Below the pieces are notes generated by a model. The model did no database searches, was not told the origin of the DNA, and saw only the letters and a list, made by a program, of their open reading frames with translations. 64,000 nucleotides of DNA from Alphaproteobacteria bacterium (GTDB lineage: Bacteria; Pseudomonadota; Alphaproteobacteria; Acetobacterales; Acetobacteraceae). The position numbers and the translations under genes were made by a program. The stretch covers positions 17,765 to 81,764 of the forward strand of contig JAPLOI010000034.1 of the NCBI GenBank assembly GCA_026400815.1, in the 5' to 3' direction. The stretch's first letter is position 1. Every line of letters starts with the position of its first letter. Of the stretch, positions 9,701 through 18,137 are shown piece after piece.

Positions 9701-10842
9701 GCGAACGAGTACGCGCTCCCAGATGTGCGGGCGACAATGAAACCGCCGGCCAGGTTGGTCAGCGTATCCATTTGGCCGAGATTCATCACGCCCACGGAGT
9801 ACAAGGCCGCGCTGGCGTGTGGCAGCACCAGGCCCGTGGTGGCGGTGGCGACCAGCCCGCCACCATTGGTCAGCGTGCCGATGCTGCCATCATTATAGGC
9901 GCCATACGCACCACCCAGAATGGTGCCCGAATTGGTCAACGCACCGATGGTGCCGGTGCCGACGATGGCAATGGAATAGCTTTGCAGGATGGTACCGGCA
10001 AAGCCCGTGCCCGAGAGATTGGCGATGCCGGCCACCTCACCGGAGATGGTGCCGGTGGCGCCGTTGGTCAGGGCGCCCACCGCGCCGACATTGCCTACAC
10101 CGACAAGGCCGCCTATGATCGTGTTAGCATTGATCAGGCTGCCCAAGGTCGCGCCTGCGATATCGTAACCGACCTGCACGCCGAACGCAGTGCCGAAGAT
10201 CACACCGCCGGCGTTGTTCACCAATGTGCCCATGGCGCCGTCGACAAAGACGCCCCCATACCCGGCCGAGACGAGCACGCCGGAGTTGGCCAGGCTACCG
10301 ATGCTGCCGGCGACAGCGACAGCAACACCGGCCCGATAGCCGCTGATCGTGCCGCTGGTCTGATTGGTCATCGCGCCGATAGTGCCGAGAGTACCGACCA
10401 TCACGCCTTCGTAGGTGCCGCTGATCTGGCCGGAATTGTCGAACGTGCCAATGCTGCCGGTGGAAAAGAGGCCGCTCCATGATCCCCTGATGATGCCGGT
10501 GTTCAACACCGTGCCGATGCTCCGGCTATTGTCGATGGCGTGGTAGATGGTGCCGGCGACGGTGCCGGCGTTCGACAACGTGCCGAGGGTGGCGTCGCTG
10601 TTGAAGATGCCGTTGGGTCCGTTGCTGATCGCGCCCGACCCGGTCACCGTAAAGCTGGTGAAGGAAGCGTTCGGCGTGATGGGACCGGTGCAGACGGTGG
10701 AGATGACGTTGCTGGTGCAGGGGGTTGCGGCCTGCGCCCCCGCGGTGACGGCGATGGCATAGAGCGAGACGCCCGCCAGCAGAGTACGGCGCAGCAGGGC
10801 CTCGGCCTTTGGAGACTGCGCGGTCGTCGGGTGCTGCGGCAT
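6730..10842 (-). CDS. Autotransporter with very long repetitive passenger domain
   Basis: A 1370-residue outer-membrane protein (type V secretion). The start ATG at 10842 follows a perfect GGAGGTGAT Shine-Dalgarno. An extended signal peptide (about residues 1-38, LLRRTLLAGVSLYAIAVTAG) precedes the passenger. The passenger is built from dozens of imperfect repeats of the type GSIGTLTNSGTI..G, which predict a beta-helix. After about residue 880 come the passenger-end region (GNLTFGAGNQLLASNIAVKD, then TYTLVDSATPAG) and a C-terminal beta-barrel (about 280 residues) that ends in Phe (LRASLAF), as BAM substrates do. The repeats make frequent length change likely. Base composition in the repeat core near 8.8-9.5 kb is more AT-rich than its neighbours. 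The role, adhesion or surface layer, is inferred only from the architecture. Confidence 0.9.
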   Translation of the reverse strand: MPQHPTTAQSPKAEALLRRTLLAGVSLYAIAVTAGAQAATPCTSNVISTVCTGPITPNASFTSFTVTGSGAISNGPNGIFNSDATLGTLSNAGTVAGTIYHAIDNSRSIGTVLNTGIIRGSWSGLFSTGSIGTFDNSGQISGTYEGVMVGTLGTIGAMTNQTSGTISGYRAGVAVAVAGSIGSLANSGVLVSAGYGGVFVDGAMGTLVNNAGGVIFGTAFGVQVGYDIAGATLGSLINANTIIGGLVGVGNVGAVGALTNGATGTISGEVAGIANLSGTGFAGTILQSYSIAIVGTGTIGALTNSGTILGGAYGAYNDGSIGTLTNGGGLVATATTGLVLPHASAALYSVGVMNLGQMDTLTNLAGGFIVARTSGSAYSFAGVYNNGSIGVLNNAGDISASIGIFMGLPGSIGVLSNSGTITGDTGIQSEGFIGTLNNTGVILGEGEALQNAGTIGVLFNSGTIISSSSAYAISNNGAINTLSNSGTIYGYSGVSNYGTIGVLSNSGGIYAQSYAGVSNGGSIGTLTNSGTIAVAKYGYFGVYNAGSIGVLTNTSSGLIQGKTAGIDNDGSIGQLSNSGTITGISYGIRNASIIGTLTNSGLIHGERRGILASSGGYIGALFNSGTISGDYGINSDGTIGFINNTGLIISSDSDYAISNDGSIGSIINSNLIHGYTGIYSGGSIDRIDNSGRIHGQSWAGVDNDGVIGTLTNSGTITTDSLYNPWNGSHGVTNRGTIGVLENTSSGLIFGDKVGVRNDNWFGNIGTIGTLINAGAIRGGETGIRNMGVMGPLVNSGSITGGLYALNSSGTGATIGAITNSGVINGNVLVGNQDVTIQGGSGSGFGTIMGGSVVMTDGNLTFGAGNQLLASNIAVKDGAGTVTLGGTLQANTPVAISGNLVQNNGSLLILGIDAASQGRLNVTGTVDMTNGAVRVQPLNGFKLARNGTYTLVDSATPAGTSYAGVQLSLSGYRGFFTTPMIDGHYNLVLNIRSSDYTAIGRASGATPGNMGSTLDQLAANSGAFQQQVLTHIDDLPEGKRQQDAVRQTAPVQTSASAVALNVSAALTTQVVEQHQIGLMAQDGRGGGGIAAGSGGSQKRMWLRVMGGYSNRSTTATVDGYSSRSGGMMIGLDYNLSPTAVVGIGASMMQGRTNTGGVTTGSTTLLTNYSLTAYGTWQFRPGSFVFGQAGGGSNSFIQRRHIGFLGATARSQFSGYQFQLKGGLGHDLHLTDSVTLTPMATLQYLRADTQGYGETGAGLANLQVNRSRVDALVHEVGARVSGRWETPLGTILPEMRLSWTHDYIVGPIAATGQLAGATFFSTTSRLAPDGARLNLAGTLLYSDRLTVRAEYQGDLRSNYNAHTGMLRASLAF

Positions 10843-11303
10843 GGGTATCACCTCCGGGTATTCACCGGGAGGCATAGCCGCTGAATTTCCCGCCCCAAAG
10901 CCACTAACTGGTTGGCCCTGCACTCCAATATTCGTAGTAATTTTTGTGCAGGGGATAATTGATTAAAGAACTGTCCTGACCAATGGTTGCTACCGCATCC
11001 GTTCAGGTGGATGTTGTTAATGGGGTTGTGGATAAGTGGCTTGCCGAAGCGGTCATTCAGATCCGGGCGCAGGCAAGCCACCTCCCCACACGGCGAAGCT
11101 CCGGCACGTGCAGAGGGGGCAACCTGCCCAACGGTCGAGAGGCGGCTTCACCGGCGTGACGTCACCATCTGACCCCGATGGACTTTCCGCACCATCCAGG
11201 CCAGCACCGTGTTCATGCGGCATCGATGGGGGCGCCGAGCCCTGGCCGGGTGCCGCCCAGGCCGGCGGCATGCCCCATGCCCGCCCAGATCGGCGCGGGC
11301 GCC
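10843..11303. other. Intergenic region, no supported gene
   Basis: About 460 bp separate the autotransporter start from the end of the next minus-strand gene. The part next to the autotransporter (10900-11000) is comparatively AT-rich and is where its promoter should lie, but no clear -35/-10 pair was found. Short open frames here have no recognisable features. Confidence 0.5.
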
Positions 11304-12179
11304 TCAATGCGGTCCAGGGTCCAGGGCCGTGGCCAATGCGGGCTCTGCAACCACCGCCTCCAACGCGTCCAGCAGCAGGTTGGTGCGGGCCTCTCCGGCG
11401 CTGAAAAGCATCGTGTAGCGGTGCAGTGCCATTGCGCTCGGCTGCAAACCCTCACACGGTTCAAGCCACCCACCTTCACGCGCCTGGTGCAGCACCAATC
11501 TCAACGCACTCATCGAAATCTTCATTCTCTTGGCGATTCCCGCCAACGGCACCGCTCTGTTCTCGACCGAATCCAGCACCAGATCCCACATCAAGAAGAA
11601 AAACATTCTCCGCGCCAGCGCGGCTTCTTCCGTGGTCTGCTTGAATTGGGGAAGCGAGACAAACCTTATCATCAGCCTGGTATATCTGGCACCGCCTATC
11701 CTTTCCAGCAGATCCGAGTCAGGTTGTTTTCTTCCGCAATAACTCGTGAGTTCCTTCAAATTGTCTTTGATATCCCTCGAAAAATAATCACGCATTTCAG
11801 GCGATGGCACCAGAATGATATGCCTGTTATCATGCTCGGCCCTGATTTTGGCAAAATCTCCGGTCGCTACGGATTGGTTGATGGCCGTATGAACGCTGGC
11901 GAGCGACAGCCCCGTTCGCATCGCCAGTTCAGGCAGATGGGCGACCCGCAGCGCCGGGGCGTCTGCCAGGCTGCGGACCATCAACTCCCGCAGCAGGCTC
12001 GCCCAGAGGTAATTGCGGAACCAGAACCTGCTGATCCGGTCCTCCGCCACATGCCGGGTCGCAAAGGCTGAGGCGCGGAACCGGCGCACCCGGGGGTCTG
12101 TGGGCAGCATGGTCGGGGCTACGCCTGCCGGCACGGTTCCGGTCAAGCACTCCATCGGGCGTAACGACAAGGCATTCAC
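11304..12179 (-). CDS. Winged-helix-like DNA-binding protein, putative regulator
   Basis: A protein of about 290 residues with no family I can name. Two segments look like helix-turn-helix units: residues around LPELAMRTGLSLASVHTAIN, and IAKRMKISMSALRLVLHQA followed by REGGWLEP, which could be the wing. This double arrangement is typical of predicted one- or two-winged-helix regulators. The start is unsure: GTG 12179, used here, follows an AGGAGG about 14 bp upstream; an ATG at 12155 is also possible, and the frame is open to 12236. The gene is divergent from the sulfotransferase operon across about 300 bp, so it may regulate that operon (inference). Confidence 0.6.
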   Translation of the reverse strand: MNALSLRPMECLTGTVPAGVAPTMLPTDPRVRRFRASAFATRHVAEDRISRFWFRNYLWASLLRELMVRSLADAPALRVAHLPELAMRTGLSLASVHTAINQSVATGDFAKIRAEHDNRHIILVPSPEMRDYFSRDIKDNLKELTSYCGRKQPDSDLLERIGGARYTRLMIRFVSLPQFKQTTEEAALARRMFFFLMWDLVLDSVENRAVPLAGIAKRMKISMSALRLVLHQAREGGWLEPCEGLQPSAMALHRYTMLFSAGEARTNLLLDALEAVVAEPALATALDPGPH

Positions 12180-12476
12180 GACCTTGCGCTGAACCTCCTG
12201 TTTACGATCTTCTAAACAATACACGGGCTCAACCAACCATGATCAGGGCGAAAAACAGCATTCCGGTGGTGCATGGGGCTTGCGACCCTCTTGCTTGTTG
12301 TAATAGCACGTCGGCTGCGTCCACGCCGTGCATCGGGCTTTGGATCTTAACGAGAATAGTTAAAGGCACCGCACAATTCCTGCATCTTTTTCCAGTAGTA
12401 ACGCCCATTCGATTGGCCGCTCCTACGTGTCTATAAGGCGGTTTCGGCACCTGGGTAAACCATCGGGAATAACACC

Positions 12477-14573
12477 ATGAGCACCCCGGCAACGCCGCCC
12501 GCTGGCCAGCAGCTTTCCCTGCAGGAAGCCCTTGCCAAGGCGCATGACCACTGGACTGCCGGCCAGGCCGACCAGACGGAGATACTGTGCCAGCGCGTGC
12601 TGCAGGCCTGGCCCGGGCAAGCGGATGCGCTGCACCTGCTCGGGCTGATGGCGCATGCCTATGGCAATCTCGACCTGGCCATCACGTATCTCGCCCAGGC
12701 CTGCCAGGCACCGCGGGCGCCGGCGGTGTATCTGTCCAACCTGGCGGAGTTGTATCGCCAGCGCGGCCTGCTGGCGGAAGGCGAGGCCGCCGCGCGCCGC
12801 GCCGTGGCCGTGAACAACATGCTGCCCGGTGCCTGGAACAACCTCGGCATCATTCTGCAGGAAGCCGGCAAGCTGGACGAAAGCCGCATCTGCCTGGAAC
12901 GCGTGCTGGCGCAGCAGCCGGACAATCCGGAAGCCCACAACAACCTGGGCAATACCTGCAAGCGCCTGGGCCTGCTGGACCGCGCCGAGCAGCACTGGCT
13001 GCGCGCGCTGGCGCTGCGCCCTGGCTACCCGCAGCCGCACAGCAATCTCTCCAACCTGCTGAACGACCAGGGCCAGCACGACCGCGCCGCCGAACACGCC
13101 CGCCGCGCCATCGAGCTGAACCCGCAGATGGCCGACGCCTACATCAATCTTGCCGCGGTGGAGACGGCGCGCGACCGGCATCAAGGCGCGCTGCGCACAC
13201 TGGGCGCGCTGCTCAGCTTCGCCCCCTCCCACCCGACCGGGCTGGCGGCGCGGGCGTTGAGCCTGAAGCAGTTGGACCAGTTGGAGCCAGCGCTGGAGGC
13301 CGCGCAGCAGGCTGTGGCGGCCGGCCCGCAAAGCGCCGAGGCCCATAACGCCCATGGCACGGTACTGCAGGCGATGGGCCGCTTCCAGCCGGCGCTGGCC
13401 GCCTTCGACCGCGCCGCCGCCCTGCCTGGCGTGGCCACGGAAAGGGCGCTGGTCAACCGCGCCACCCTGTACATGGAACATGGCCGCAAGGCCGAAGCCA
13501 CGGCGGCCTTTGACCGGGCGCTGGCGGCTTTCCCAGCCTCCGCCTCGGCCTGGTTCAACAGCGCGGATTTGCGGCGCTTCACCCCGAACGACCCCGCGAT
13601 CGAGCGGATGGAGGCGCTGCTGTCCGAGGGCGGTGCGGCTGCAGCCAATGACCGGATGATGCTGCACTTCGCGCTGGGCAAGGCCTGGCTGGAGATCGGC
13701 GAGAGCGAACGCGGCTTCCACCACCTGCATGCCGGCAACCGGATGAAGCGGGCGCAAATCCAGTTCGACAGCGCCGCGACCAGCCAGTGGCTGGCCAGCA
13801 TTGCAGAGGTCTTCACTCCTGCGCTGCTTGACCGCCTGGGTGGCGGGGGCGCGCCATCGGCGCTGCCGGTCTTCGTGCTGGGCATGCCCCGCTCCGGCAC
13901 CACGCTGATCGAGCAGATCCTGGCCTCACACCCCGCCGTGCATGGCGCCGGGGAGTTGCTGAACGTGCAGCGCCTGGCAGACAGTATCGGCGGTTTCCCG
14001 CAGGCGGTGGCGGGGCTGGAGCCGAAGCCGTTGGCCGCCTTGGGCGAGGCCTATCTGGCGCAGGTTGCGCCCTTGGCCCAGGGCCGCCGCCACATCGTGG
14101 ACAAGATGCCCGCCAACTTCATGTATGCCGGGCTGATCCGCCTGATGCTACCGGGCGCCCGCATCATCCACAGCCGGCGCAACCCCGTGGATACCTGCCT
14201 GTCCTGCTACTCCAAGCTGTTCACCCGCGAACAGATCTTCAGCTACGACCTGGCCGAGCTTGGCCAGTTCCACCTGGGCTACCAGGCGTTGATGGCGCAC
14301 TGGCGCGCCGTGCTGCCGGCCAGCCACTTCCTGGAGGTGGACTACGAAGCCCTGGTGGCAGACCCCGAAGCCGAAACGCGGCGCCTGCTGGATTTCCTCG
14401 GGCTGGCCTGGAACCCCGCGGTGCTCCAGTTCCATACCACCGACCGGGTGATCCGCACCGCCAGCGTCAACCAGGTGCGCCAGCCGATCTACCAAAGCTC
14501 GGCCGGGCGCTGGCGCCAGCATGCGGCCCAGTTGGGCCCGCTGCTGGAGGCGTTGGGACTGCCGGCGACATGA
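12477..14573 (+). CDS. TPR-repeat sulfotransferase
   Basis: A 698-residue protein. Residues 1 to about 440 are tetratricopeptide repeats (for example AWNNLGIILQEAGKLDESRI, AHNNLGNTCKRLGLLDRAEQ). The C-terminal part is a PAPS-dependent sulfotransferase. It carries the 5'-phosphosulfate loop FVLGMPRSGTTLIEQILASH and the 3'-phosphate region RIIHSRRNPVDTCLSCYSKL, followed by FLEVDYEALVADPE. Such TPR-sulfotransferases are common in alphaproteobacteria; acceptors are usually surface sugars or tyrosines but are not proven. It is the first gene of a tight operon, and its TGA overlaps the next ATG (ATGA). Confidence 0.92.
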   Translation: MSTPATPPAGQQLSLQEALAKAHDHWTAGQADQTEILCQRVLQAWPGQADALHLLGLMAHAYGNLDLAITYLAQACQAPRAPAVYLSNLAELYRQRGLLAEGEAAARRAVAVNNMLPGAWNNLGIILQEAGKLDESRICLERVLAQQPDNPEAHNNLGNTCKRLGLLDRAEQHWLRALALRPGYPQPHSNLSNLLNDQGQHDRAAEHARRAIELNPQMADAYINLAAVETARDRHQGALRTLGALLSFAPSHPTGLAARALSLKQLDQLEPALEAAQQAVAAGPQSAEAHNAHGTVLQAMGRFQPALAAFDRAAALPGVATERALVNRATLYMEHGRKAEATAAFDRALAAFPASASAWFNSADLRRFTPNDPAIERMEALLSEGGAAAANDRMMLHFALGKAWLEIGESERGFHHLHAGNRMKRAQIQFDSAATSQWLASIAEVFTPALLDRLGGGGAPSALPVFVLGMPRSGTTLIEQILASHPAVHGAGELLNVQRLADSIGGFPQAVAGLEPKPLAALGEAYLAQVAPLAQGRRHIVDKMPANFMYAGLIRLMLPGARIIHSRRNPVDTCLSCYSKLFTREQIFSYDLAELGQFHLGYQALMAHWRAVLPASHFLEVDYEALVADPEAETRRLLDFLGLAWNPAVLQFHTTDRVIRTASVNQVRQPIYQSSAGRWRQHAAQLGPLLEALGLPAT

Positions 14574-15730
14574 GCCTGTCCCTGGCGGAGACCGAGGCGC
14601 AGGCCCGCAGTCTGCTGGCCGCCGGGCAGTTGGAGGCTGCCGAGGCGCTGGTGCGACCCTGGCTGGCCAGCGGCAGCGGACCCATTCCGCTCTGGCGTAT
14701 CCTGGCCGCTTCCATCAAGCCGCAGGGCAAGCTGGACGAGGTGCGGCTGATCCAGGAGATGCTGGTGCAGAGCTTCCCAGGCGACCTGCCGGGCCGGTTC
14801 GACCTGGCCGAGACGCTGCTGCTGCAGGGCGAATACACGCGCGGCTGGCGCGAATACCGGTGGCGCTACAGCCTGCAGCACACCACCCGGATGGAACGCA
14901 AGGTCCAGCGGCCACGCTGGGAAGGCGAGGCGATGGAAGGCCGCACCCTGCTGATCCATGACGAGCAGGGCTATGGCGATACCTTCCAGTTCCTCCGCCT
15001 GCTACCGGAGGCCAAGCGCCGCAGTGGCGCGCGTGTCCTGCTTGAGATCAACCACGAGACGCTGGACCTGGCGCGCCGCAGCCCCTTGGGCGTGGATGAG
15101 TACCTGACGCGCGGCACACTGCCCCCGGCATTCGATACGCATTGCGAGATGATGAGCCTGCCCCAGGCGCTGGGGCTGCAACCGGGCGACCTGCCGGGCC
15201 CGCTGCCCTATCTGCTGCCAGACCCGGCCCGGGTGGCCAGGTGGCAGGCGCGGCTGGCGCATCTGCCAAGGCCTATCGTGGCGCTGGCCTGGGCCGGCCG
15301 GCCGACCCATTACAACGACGCCAATCGCTCGACCTCGCTGGCGGATTTCGCCCCACTGGGGTTGCCGGGCGTCAGCTTCGTCACGGTCCAGAAGGGGCCG
15401 GCGACGGAACAGGCGAAGAACCCGCCGCCGGGCATGGCGCTGACCTTCACCAGCGACGAGATCGCCGATTTCGATGACACGGCGGCGATCCTCATGGTGG
15501 CGGACCTGCTGATCTCGGTGGACAGTTCGCCGGTGCATCTGTGCGGGGGCTTGGGCCGACCGGCCTGGGTGATGCTGCCCTTCATGCCGGACTGGCGCTG
15601 GCTGATGCACCGGCCGGACACGCCCTGGTACCCGCAACACCGGCTGTTCCGCCAACCGGCGCGTGGCGACTGGCCCGGTGTGATGCAGGCCATGGCGGCT
15701 GCCCTGGCGGCCCTGCGCGATGGGCGCTAG
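14570..15730 (+). CDS. TPR-linked glycosyltransferase-9-like protein
   Basis: 386 residues. The N-terminal 110 residues are helical TPR-like sequence (LLAAGQLEAAEALVRPWL, YTRGWREYRWR). The rest resembles the GT-B fold of heptosyltransferase/GT9-like proteins: RTLLIHDEQGYGDTFQFLRL, IVALAWAGRPTHYNDANRST and ISVDSSPVHLCGGLGRPAW. The last of these is the nucleotide-sugar binding end of the fold. This architecture is usually annotated as a TPR protein with a glycosyltransferase domain. It overlaps its upstream neighbour by 4 bp and its downstream neighbour by 11 bp, so it is co-translated with the sulfotransferase and probably acts on the same surface glycan (inference). Confidence 0.82.
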   Translation: MSLSLAETEAQARSLLAAGQLEAAEALVRPWLASGSGPIPLWRILAASIKPQGKLDEVRLIQEMLVQSFPGDLPGRFDLAETLLLQGEYTRGWREYRWRYSLQHTTRMERKVQRPRWEGEAMEGRTLLIHDEQGYGDTFQFLRLLPEAKRRSGARVLLEINHETLDLARRSPLGVDEYLTRGTLPPAFDTHCEMMSLPQALGLQPGDLPGPLPYLLPDPARVARWQARLAHLPRPIVALAWAGRPTHYNDANRSTSLADFAPLGLPGVSFVTVQKGPATEQAKNPPPGMALTFTSDEIADFDDTAAILMVADLLISVDSSPVHLCGGLGRPAWVMLPFMPDWRWLMHRPDTPWYPQHRLFRQPARGDWPGVMQAMAAALAALRDGR

Positions 15731-16586
15731 GGCCGCACTGGCGGTGCTGCTGCTGCTGCAGGCAGGCTGCACCGACCGCCTCGGGCATGGCCCGGCCCTG
15801 GCCGAAGCCGCTGGCTGGAAATGGCGCATCGTCACCGCCGGGCGGTTCGACCTTGCCACCGCCAGCCGCGCGGGGGCCCCAGGCGAGATGCTCACGGTAT
15901 TCCTGGAAGGCGATGGGTTGGCCTATGTCACGCGCAGCCAGCCCGCCCAGGACCCTACGCCGACCGAGCCGCTGGGGCTGCGTCTGGCCCTGGCCCATCA
16001 GGGCAGCGGGCCGCTGGCTTGGCTCGGGCGGCCATGCCAATACACACTATCCGGCCATGGCCGCGGCTGCGACCAGGCTTTCTGGACCAGTCGCCGCTAC
16101 GCGCCGGAAGTGGTCACGAGCCTTGGGTCGGCCCTTGACACGCTGAAGGCGGCTTCTGGCGCCCAGGACCTGTTGCTGGTCGGCTATTCGGGCGGTGGAG
16201 CCCTGGCCGCCCTGCTGGCGGCGGCGCGGCAGGACGTGGTCGGCCTGGTGACGGTGGCCGCCAATCTGGATCTGGCCGGATGGACCGCGGATCGTGGCCT
16301 GGCGCCGTTGACCGGGTCGCTGGACCCGGCCCTGGCGGCGGCGCCGCGATTGGGCCTTGTGCCGCAATGGCATTTCACCGGTGCCGAAGACCGCGTCACC
16401 GGAACTGGCGCCCTGCTGGGCTTCATGCGGCGCCTGCCTGTCGGGGCGCCGGCACAACTGATCGAGCTGCCCGGCTTCGACCACGCCTGTTGCTGGGCAC
16501 GCGACTGGAACAGCCTGGTGGCGCCAGCATTGAACGCACTGCCGCGCCGCCAGGGCGCAGCAAAGATGGAAAACAGCCATGTCTGA
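15720..16586 (+). CDS. Alpha/beta-hydrolase lipoprotein
   Basis: 288 residues with a short lipoprotein signal ending in a lipobox (LLLQAGC), so it is probably membrane-anchored. The nucleophile elbow GYSGGG (in LLLVGYSGGGALAALLAA) and a late His (ELPGFDHACCW) fit a Ser-Asp-His hydrolase; the acid is probably in FTGAEDRV. The substrate is unknown; an esterase acting on a modified glycan or lipid would fit the operon, but this is inference. The start overlaps the end of the preceding gene by 11 bp and the stop overlaps the next gene by 8 bp. Confidence 0.8.
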   Translation: MGARAALAVLLLLQAGCTDRLGHGPALAEAAGWKWRIVTAGRFDLATASRAGAPGEMLTVFLEGDGLAYVTRSQPAQDPTPTEPLGLRLALAHQGSGPLAWLGRPCQYTLSGHGRGCDQAFWTSRRYAPEVVTSLGSALDTLKAASGAQDLLLVGYSGGGALAALLAAARQDVVGLVTVAANLDLAGWTADRGLAPLTGSLDPALAAAPRLGLVPQWHFTGAEDRVTGTGALLGFMRRLPVGAPAQLIELPGFDHACCWARDWNSLVAPALNALPRRQGAAKMENSHV

Positions 16587-17187
16587 GATCACTTGTTTCC
16601 GCCTGTTCAGGACGATACTGCCACTCGCTATTGTTCTGCTGGGCGGTGCCGCCGTCGCGCAGCAACGTTCCTTGCGCCCGGGGGCGCCCGTCGCCCCAGC
16701 CGAGCCCTCTGCGGCCGCCGCCTCGACGCCGGACCGGACCAGTGCCCAATACGGCGACTGGACCGTCACCTGCATCGGTTCCGCCAACACAACCGAACGG
16801 GCCTGCGAAATGTCGCAGACCTTCGTCGACAGCAGCCAGCAAGTCATTGCTGCCGTTGCCTTTGGCCGTCCCAACGGAAGCGCCAAGTTCCACATGGTGC
16901 TGCGGGTGGCGCCGAATGTGCTTGTCGCGCAACCCGCGAGGCTGATGCTGGACAGCGAAACGCCGCTGCCCTTCACCCTCTGCACTGGCCAGTTCTGCGT
17001 GATGAATATGGAATTGCCCGATAACGCCCTGAGCGGGAAGCTGCGCGCCCTGGCACCGGAGCAACCGGCACGACTGGCCTGGCGCAATGCCACTGGCAAC
17101 GAGGTGGCGGTGGGCATCTCGGCCCGCGGCTTCGGAGGGGCCTGGGATGCCATGCTGAGAGACGGCCGCCAGCCGGCCCGTCCATGA
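16579..17187 (+). CDS. Invasion-associated locus B (IalB) family protein
   Basis: 202 residues with a signal peptide (LFRTILPLAIVLLGGAAVAQ) and the IalB-family pattern: YGDWTVTC, a Cys pair region ERACEMSQTF, VAFGRPNG, and LPFTLCTGQFCVMNMELPD. The family is periplasmic or outer-membrane associated in alphaproteobacteria; it was named in Bartonella but is widespread in free-living relatives, and its biochemical role is unclear. The start lies 8 bp inside the preceding gene and the TGA overlaps the next ATG (ATGA), so it is the fourth member of the operon. Confidence 0.85.
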   Translation: MSEITCFRLFRTILPLAIVLLGGAAVAQQRSLRPGAPVAPAEPSAAAASTPDRTSAQYGDWTVTCIGSANTTERACEMSQTFVDSSQQVIAAVAFGRPNGSAKFHMVLRVAPNVLVAQPARLMLDSETPLPFTLCTGQFCVMNMELPDNALSGKLRALAPEQPARLAWRNATGNEVAVGISARGFGGAWDAMLRDGRQPARP

Positions 17188-17384
17188 CCGGCTTCCTGCG
17201 CGATTGGATCAGTCCGGGCAACGACCTGCAGCACCCGTTCAATGCCGCCGTGGTGATGCCAACAATCGTTCGCCCGGTGATCGTCGAGGCGCTGCGCTCG
17301 ATCTTCGCTCAGGAGTTTCCGGGCCGGATCCAGGTATTATACTTGTTGCGGAAGTCGGCGCTGGCTAGGGCAGGGCTGGCTTGA
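17184..17384 (+). pseudogene. Glycosyltransferase family 2-like protein, truncated by mobile DNA
   Basis: The frame starts in an ATGA overlap with the IalB gene and encodes FNAAVVMPTIVRPVIVEALR followed by SIFAQEFPGRIQVL, the first strand and helix of a GT-A (family 2) fold. At about 17335 the reading changes to unrelated residues and stops at 17384; the remaining 200 or more residues are missing. Sequence beyond this point belongs to IS and phage-like DNA, so an insertion or deletion cut the operon here. The downstream part of the gene is not seen elsewhere in the window. Confidence 0.7.
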
Positions 17385-17405
17385 AGCTGGGGGCTTCTCC
17401 GGTCA

Positions 17406-17462
17406 CGGCGCGATCGGACGCACAGCCCAGGCTTCAAAGCGAAGGTGGCTCTGGCGGCGATC
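17406..17462 (+). mobile_element. IS3-family orfA remnant
   Basis: About 19 codons on the plus strand read RTHSPGFKAKVALAAIS, the start of an IS3-type OrfA like the one at 25049-25360 (RTHSRACKAKVALAALKGDK). Nothing else of the element is recognisable. It sits exactly between the truncated glycosyltransferase and the end of the phage-type gene, marking a junction. Confidence 0.6.
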
Positions 17463-18018
17463 AGCTCTGGATCGCATCGGCATGGCGGAACATCTGATCG
17501 ATCTGCCCGGCCCTCAACCCCAACGCTTCGGCCAGGTCGGAGAGGAACTCGCTGTCGCGGCTCCATTCGGCTCCGCCGACCCACGCATCCTGAACCCGGC
17601 CACCTGCGGCGGCCACGGCGGCTTCGACCGCTCCCAACAGGCCCGCTTCCCTCAACGCCGCCTTGCCCTTCCAGGCGGGGATGACTGGCGGCACGGGCGG
17701 CTGGGATGCCGGAGGTGGGGTGACGTCCCACCCACGCGACGGTGTCGCCGGCATGACCAGTGATGTCTGGAAGGCGGGGTCGAGCTCACGGCCATGCCAG
17801 GCGAGGTTGACGTGATACCGCGGGTCGATCACCTCGCCGGCAACTGGGACACCACCTTCGCCCAACTGCGCCGGGCCGACGATAGGCCCCACGATATCAA
17901 TCGCCACACCCTGCGGCAGTTCTGGGTTTTGGCCTGGCGGACAGGTCCATCCGGCGACCTTGCACGCCTCGAGGAACGCCGCCCGGTTGGTGAACCGGTG
18001 GTAGGTGGTGGTCCACAT
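17461..18018 (-). CDS. Phage-type protein, possibly tail-associated
   Basis: 185 residues. The N-terminal part (TTYHRFTNRAAFLEACKVAG, GVAIDIVGPIVGP, VIDPRYHVNLAWHG) and a proline-rich linker lead to a C-terminal domain KAALREAGLLGAVEAAVAAA, then AEWSRDSEFLSDLAEALGL and IDQMFRHADAI. That C-terminal arrangement is seen in small proteins encoded near tail-fibre genes of prophages and gene-transfer-agent-like clusters (known pattern; not proven here). A broken copy lies at 3283-3512. No capsid, portal or terminase gene is present, so this is an orphaned phage gene. A GGGAAACC stretch precedes the ATG. Confidence 0.6.
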   Translation of the reverse strand: MWTTTYHRFTNRAAFLEACKVAGWTCPPGQNPELPQGVAIDIVGPIVGPAQLGEGGVPVAGEVIDPRYHVNLAWHGRELDPAFQTSLVMPATPSRGWDVTPPPASQPPVPPVIPAWKGKAALREAGLLGAVEAAVAAAGGRVQDAWVGGAEWSRDSEFLSDLAEALGLRAGQIDQMFRHADAIQS

Positions 18019-18137
18019 GGCGAGGTTTCCCTATGGAGCGGTCAGCTGCTGCAACGCGGCGTCTGGCACGGCGCCATGTCGGAACGCTCGACCTGCACCG
18101 TGTCGACGCGTTCCATGTCCTGACGCAGGGAGCGGAG

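Noticed and set aside
8300..10500. CRISPR-like periodic repeats
   Set aside because: The periodicity comes from the autotransporter passenger repeats; there are no identical repeats with unique spacers and no cas genes.
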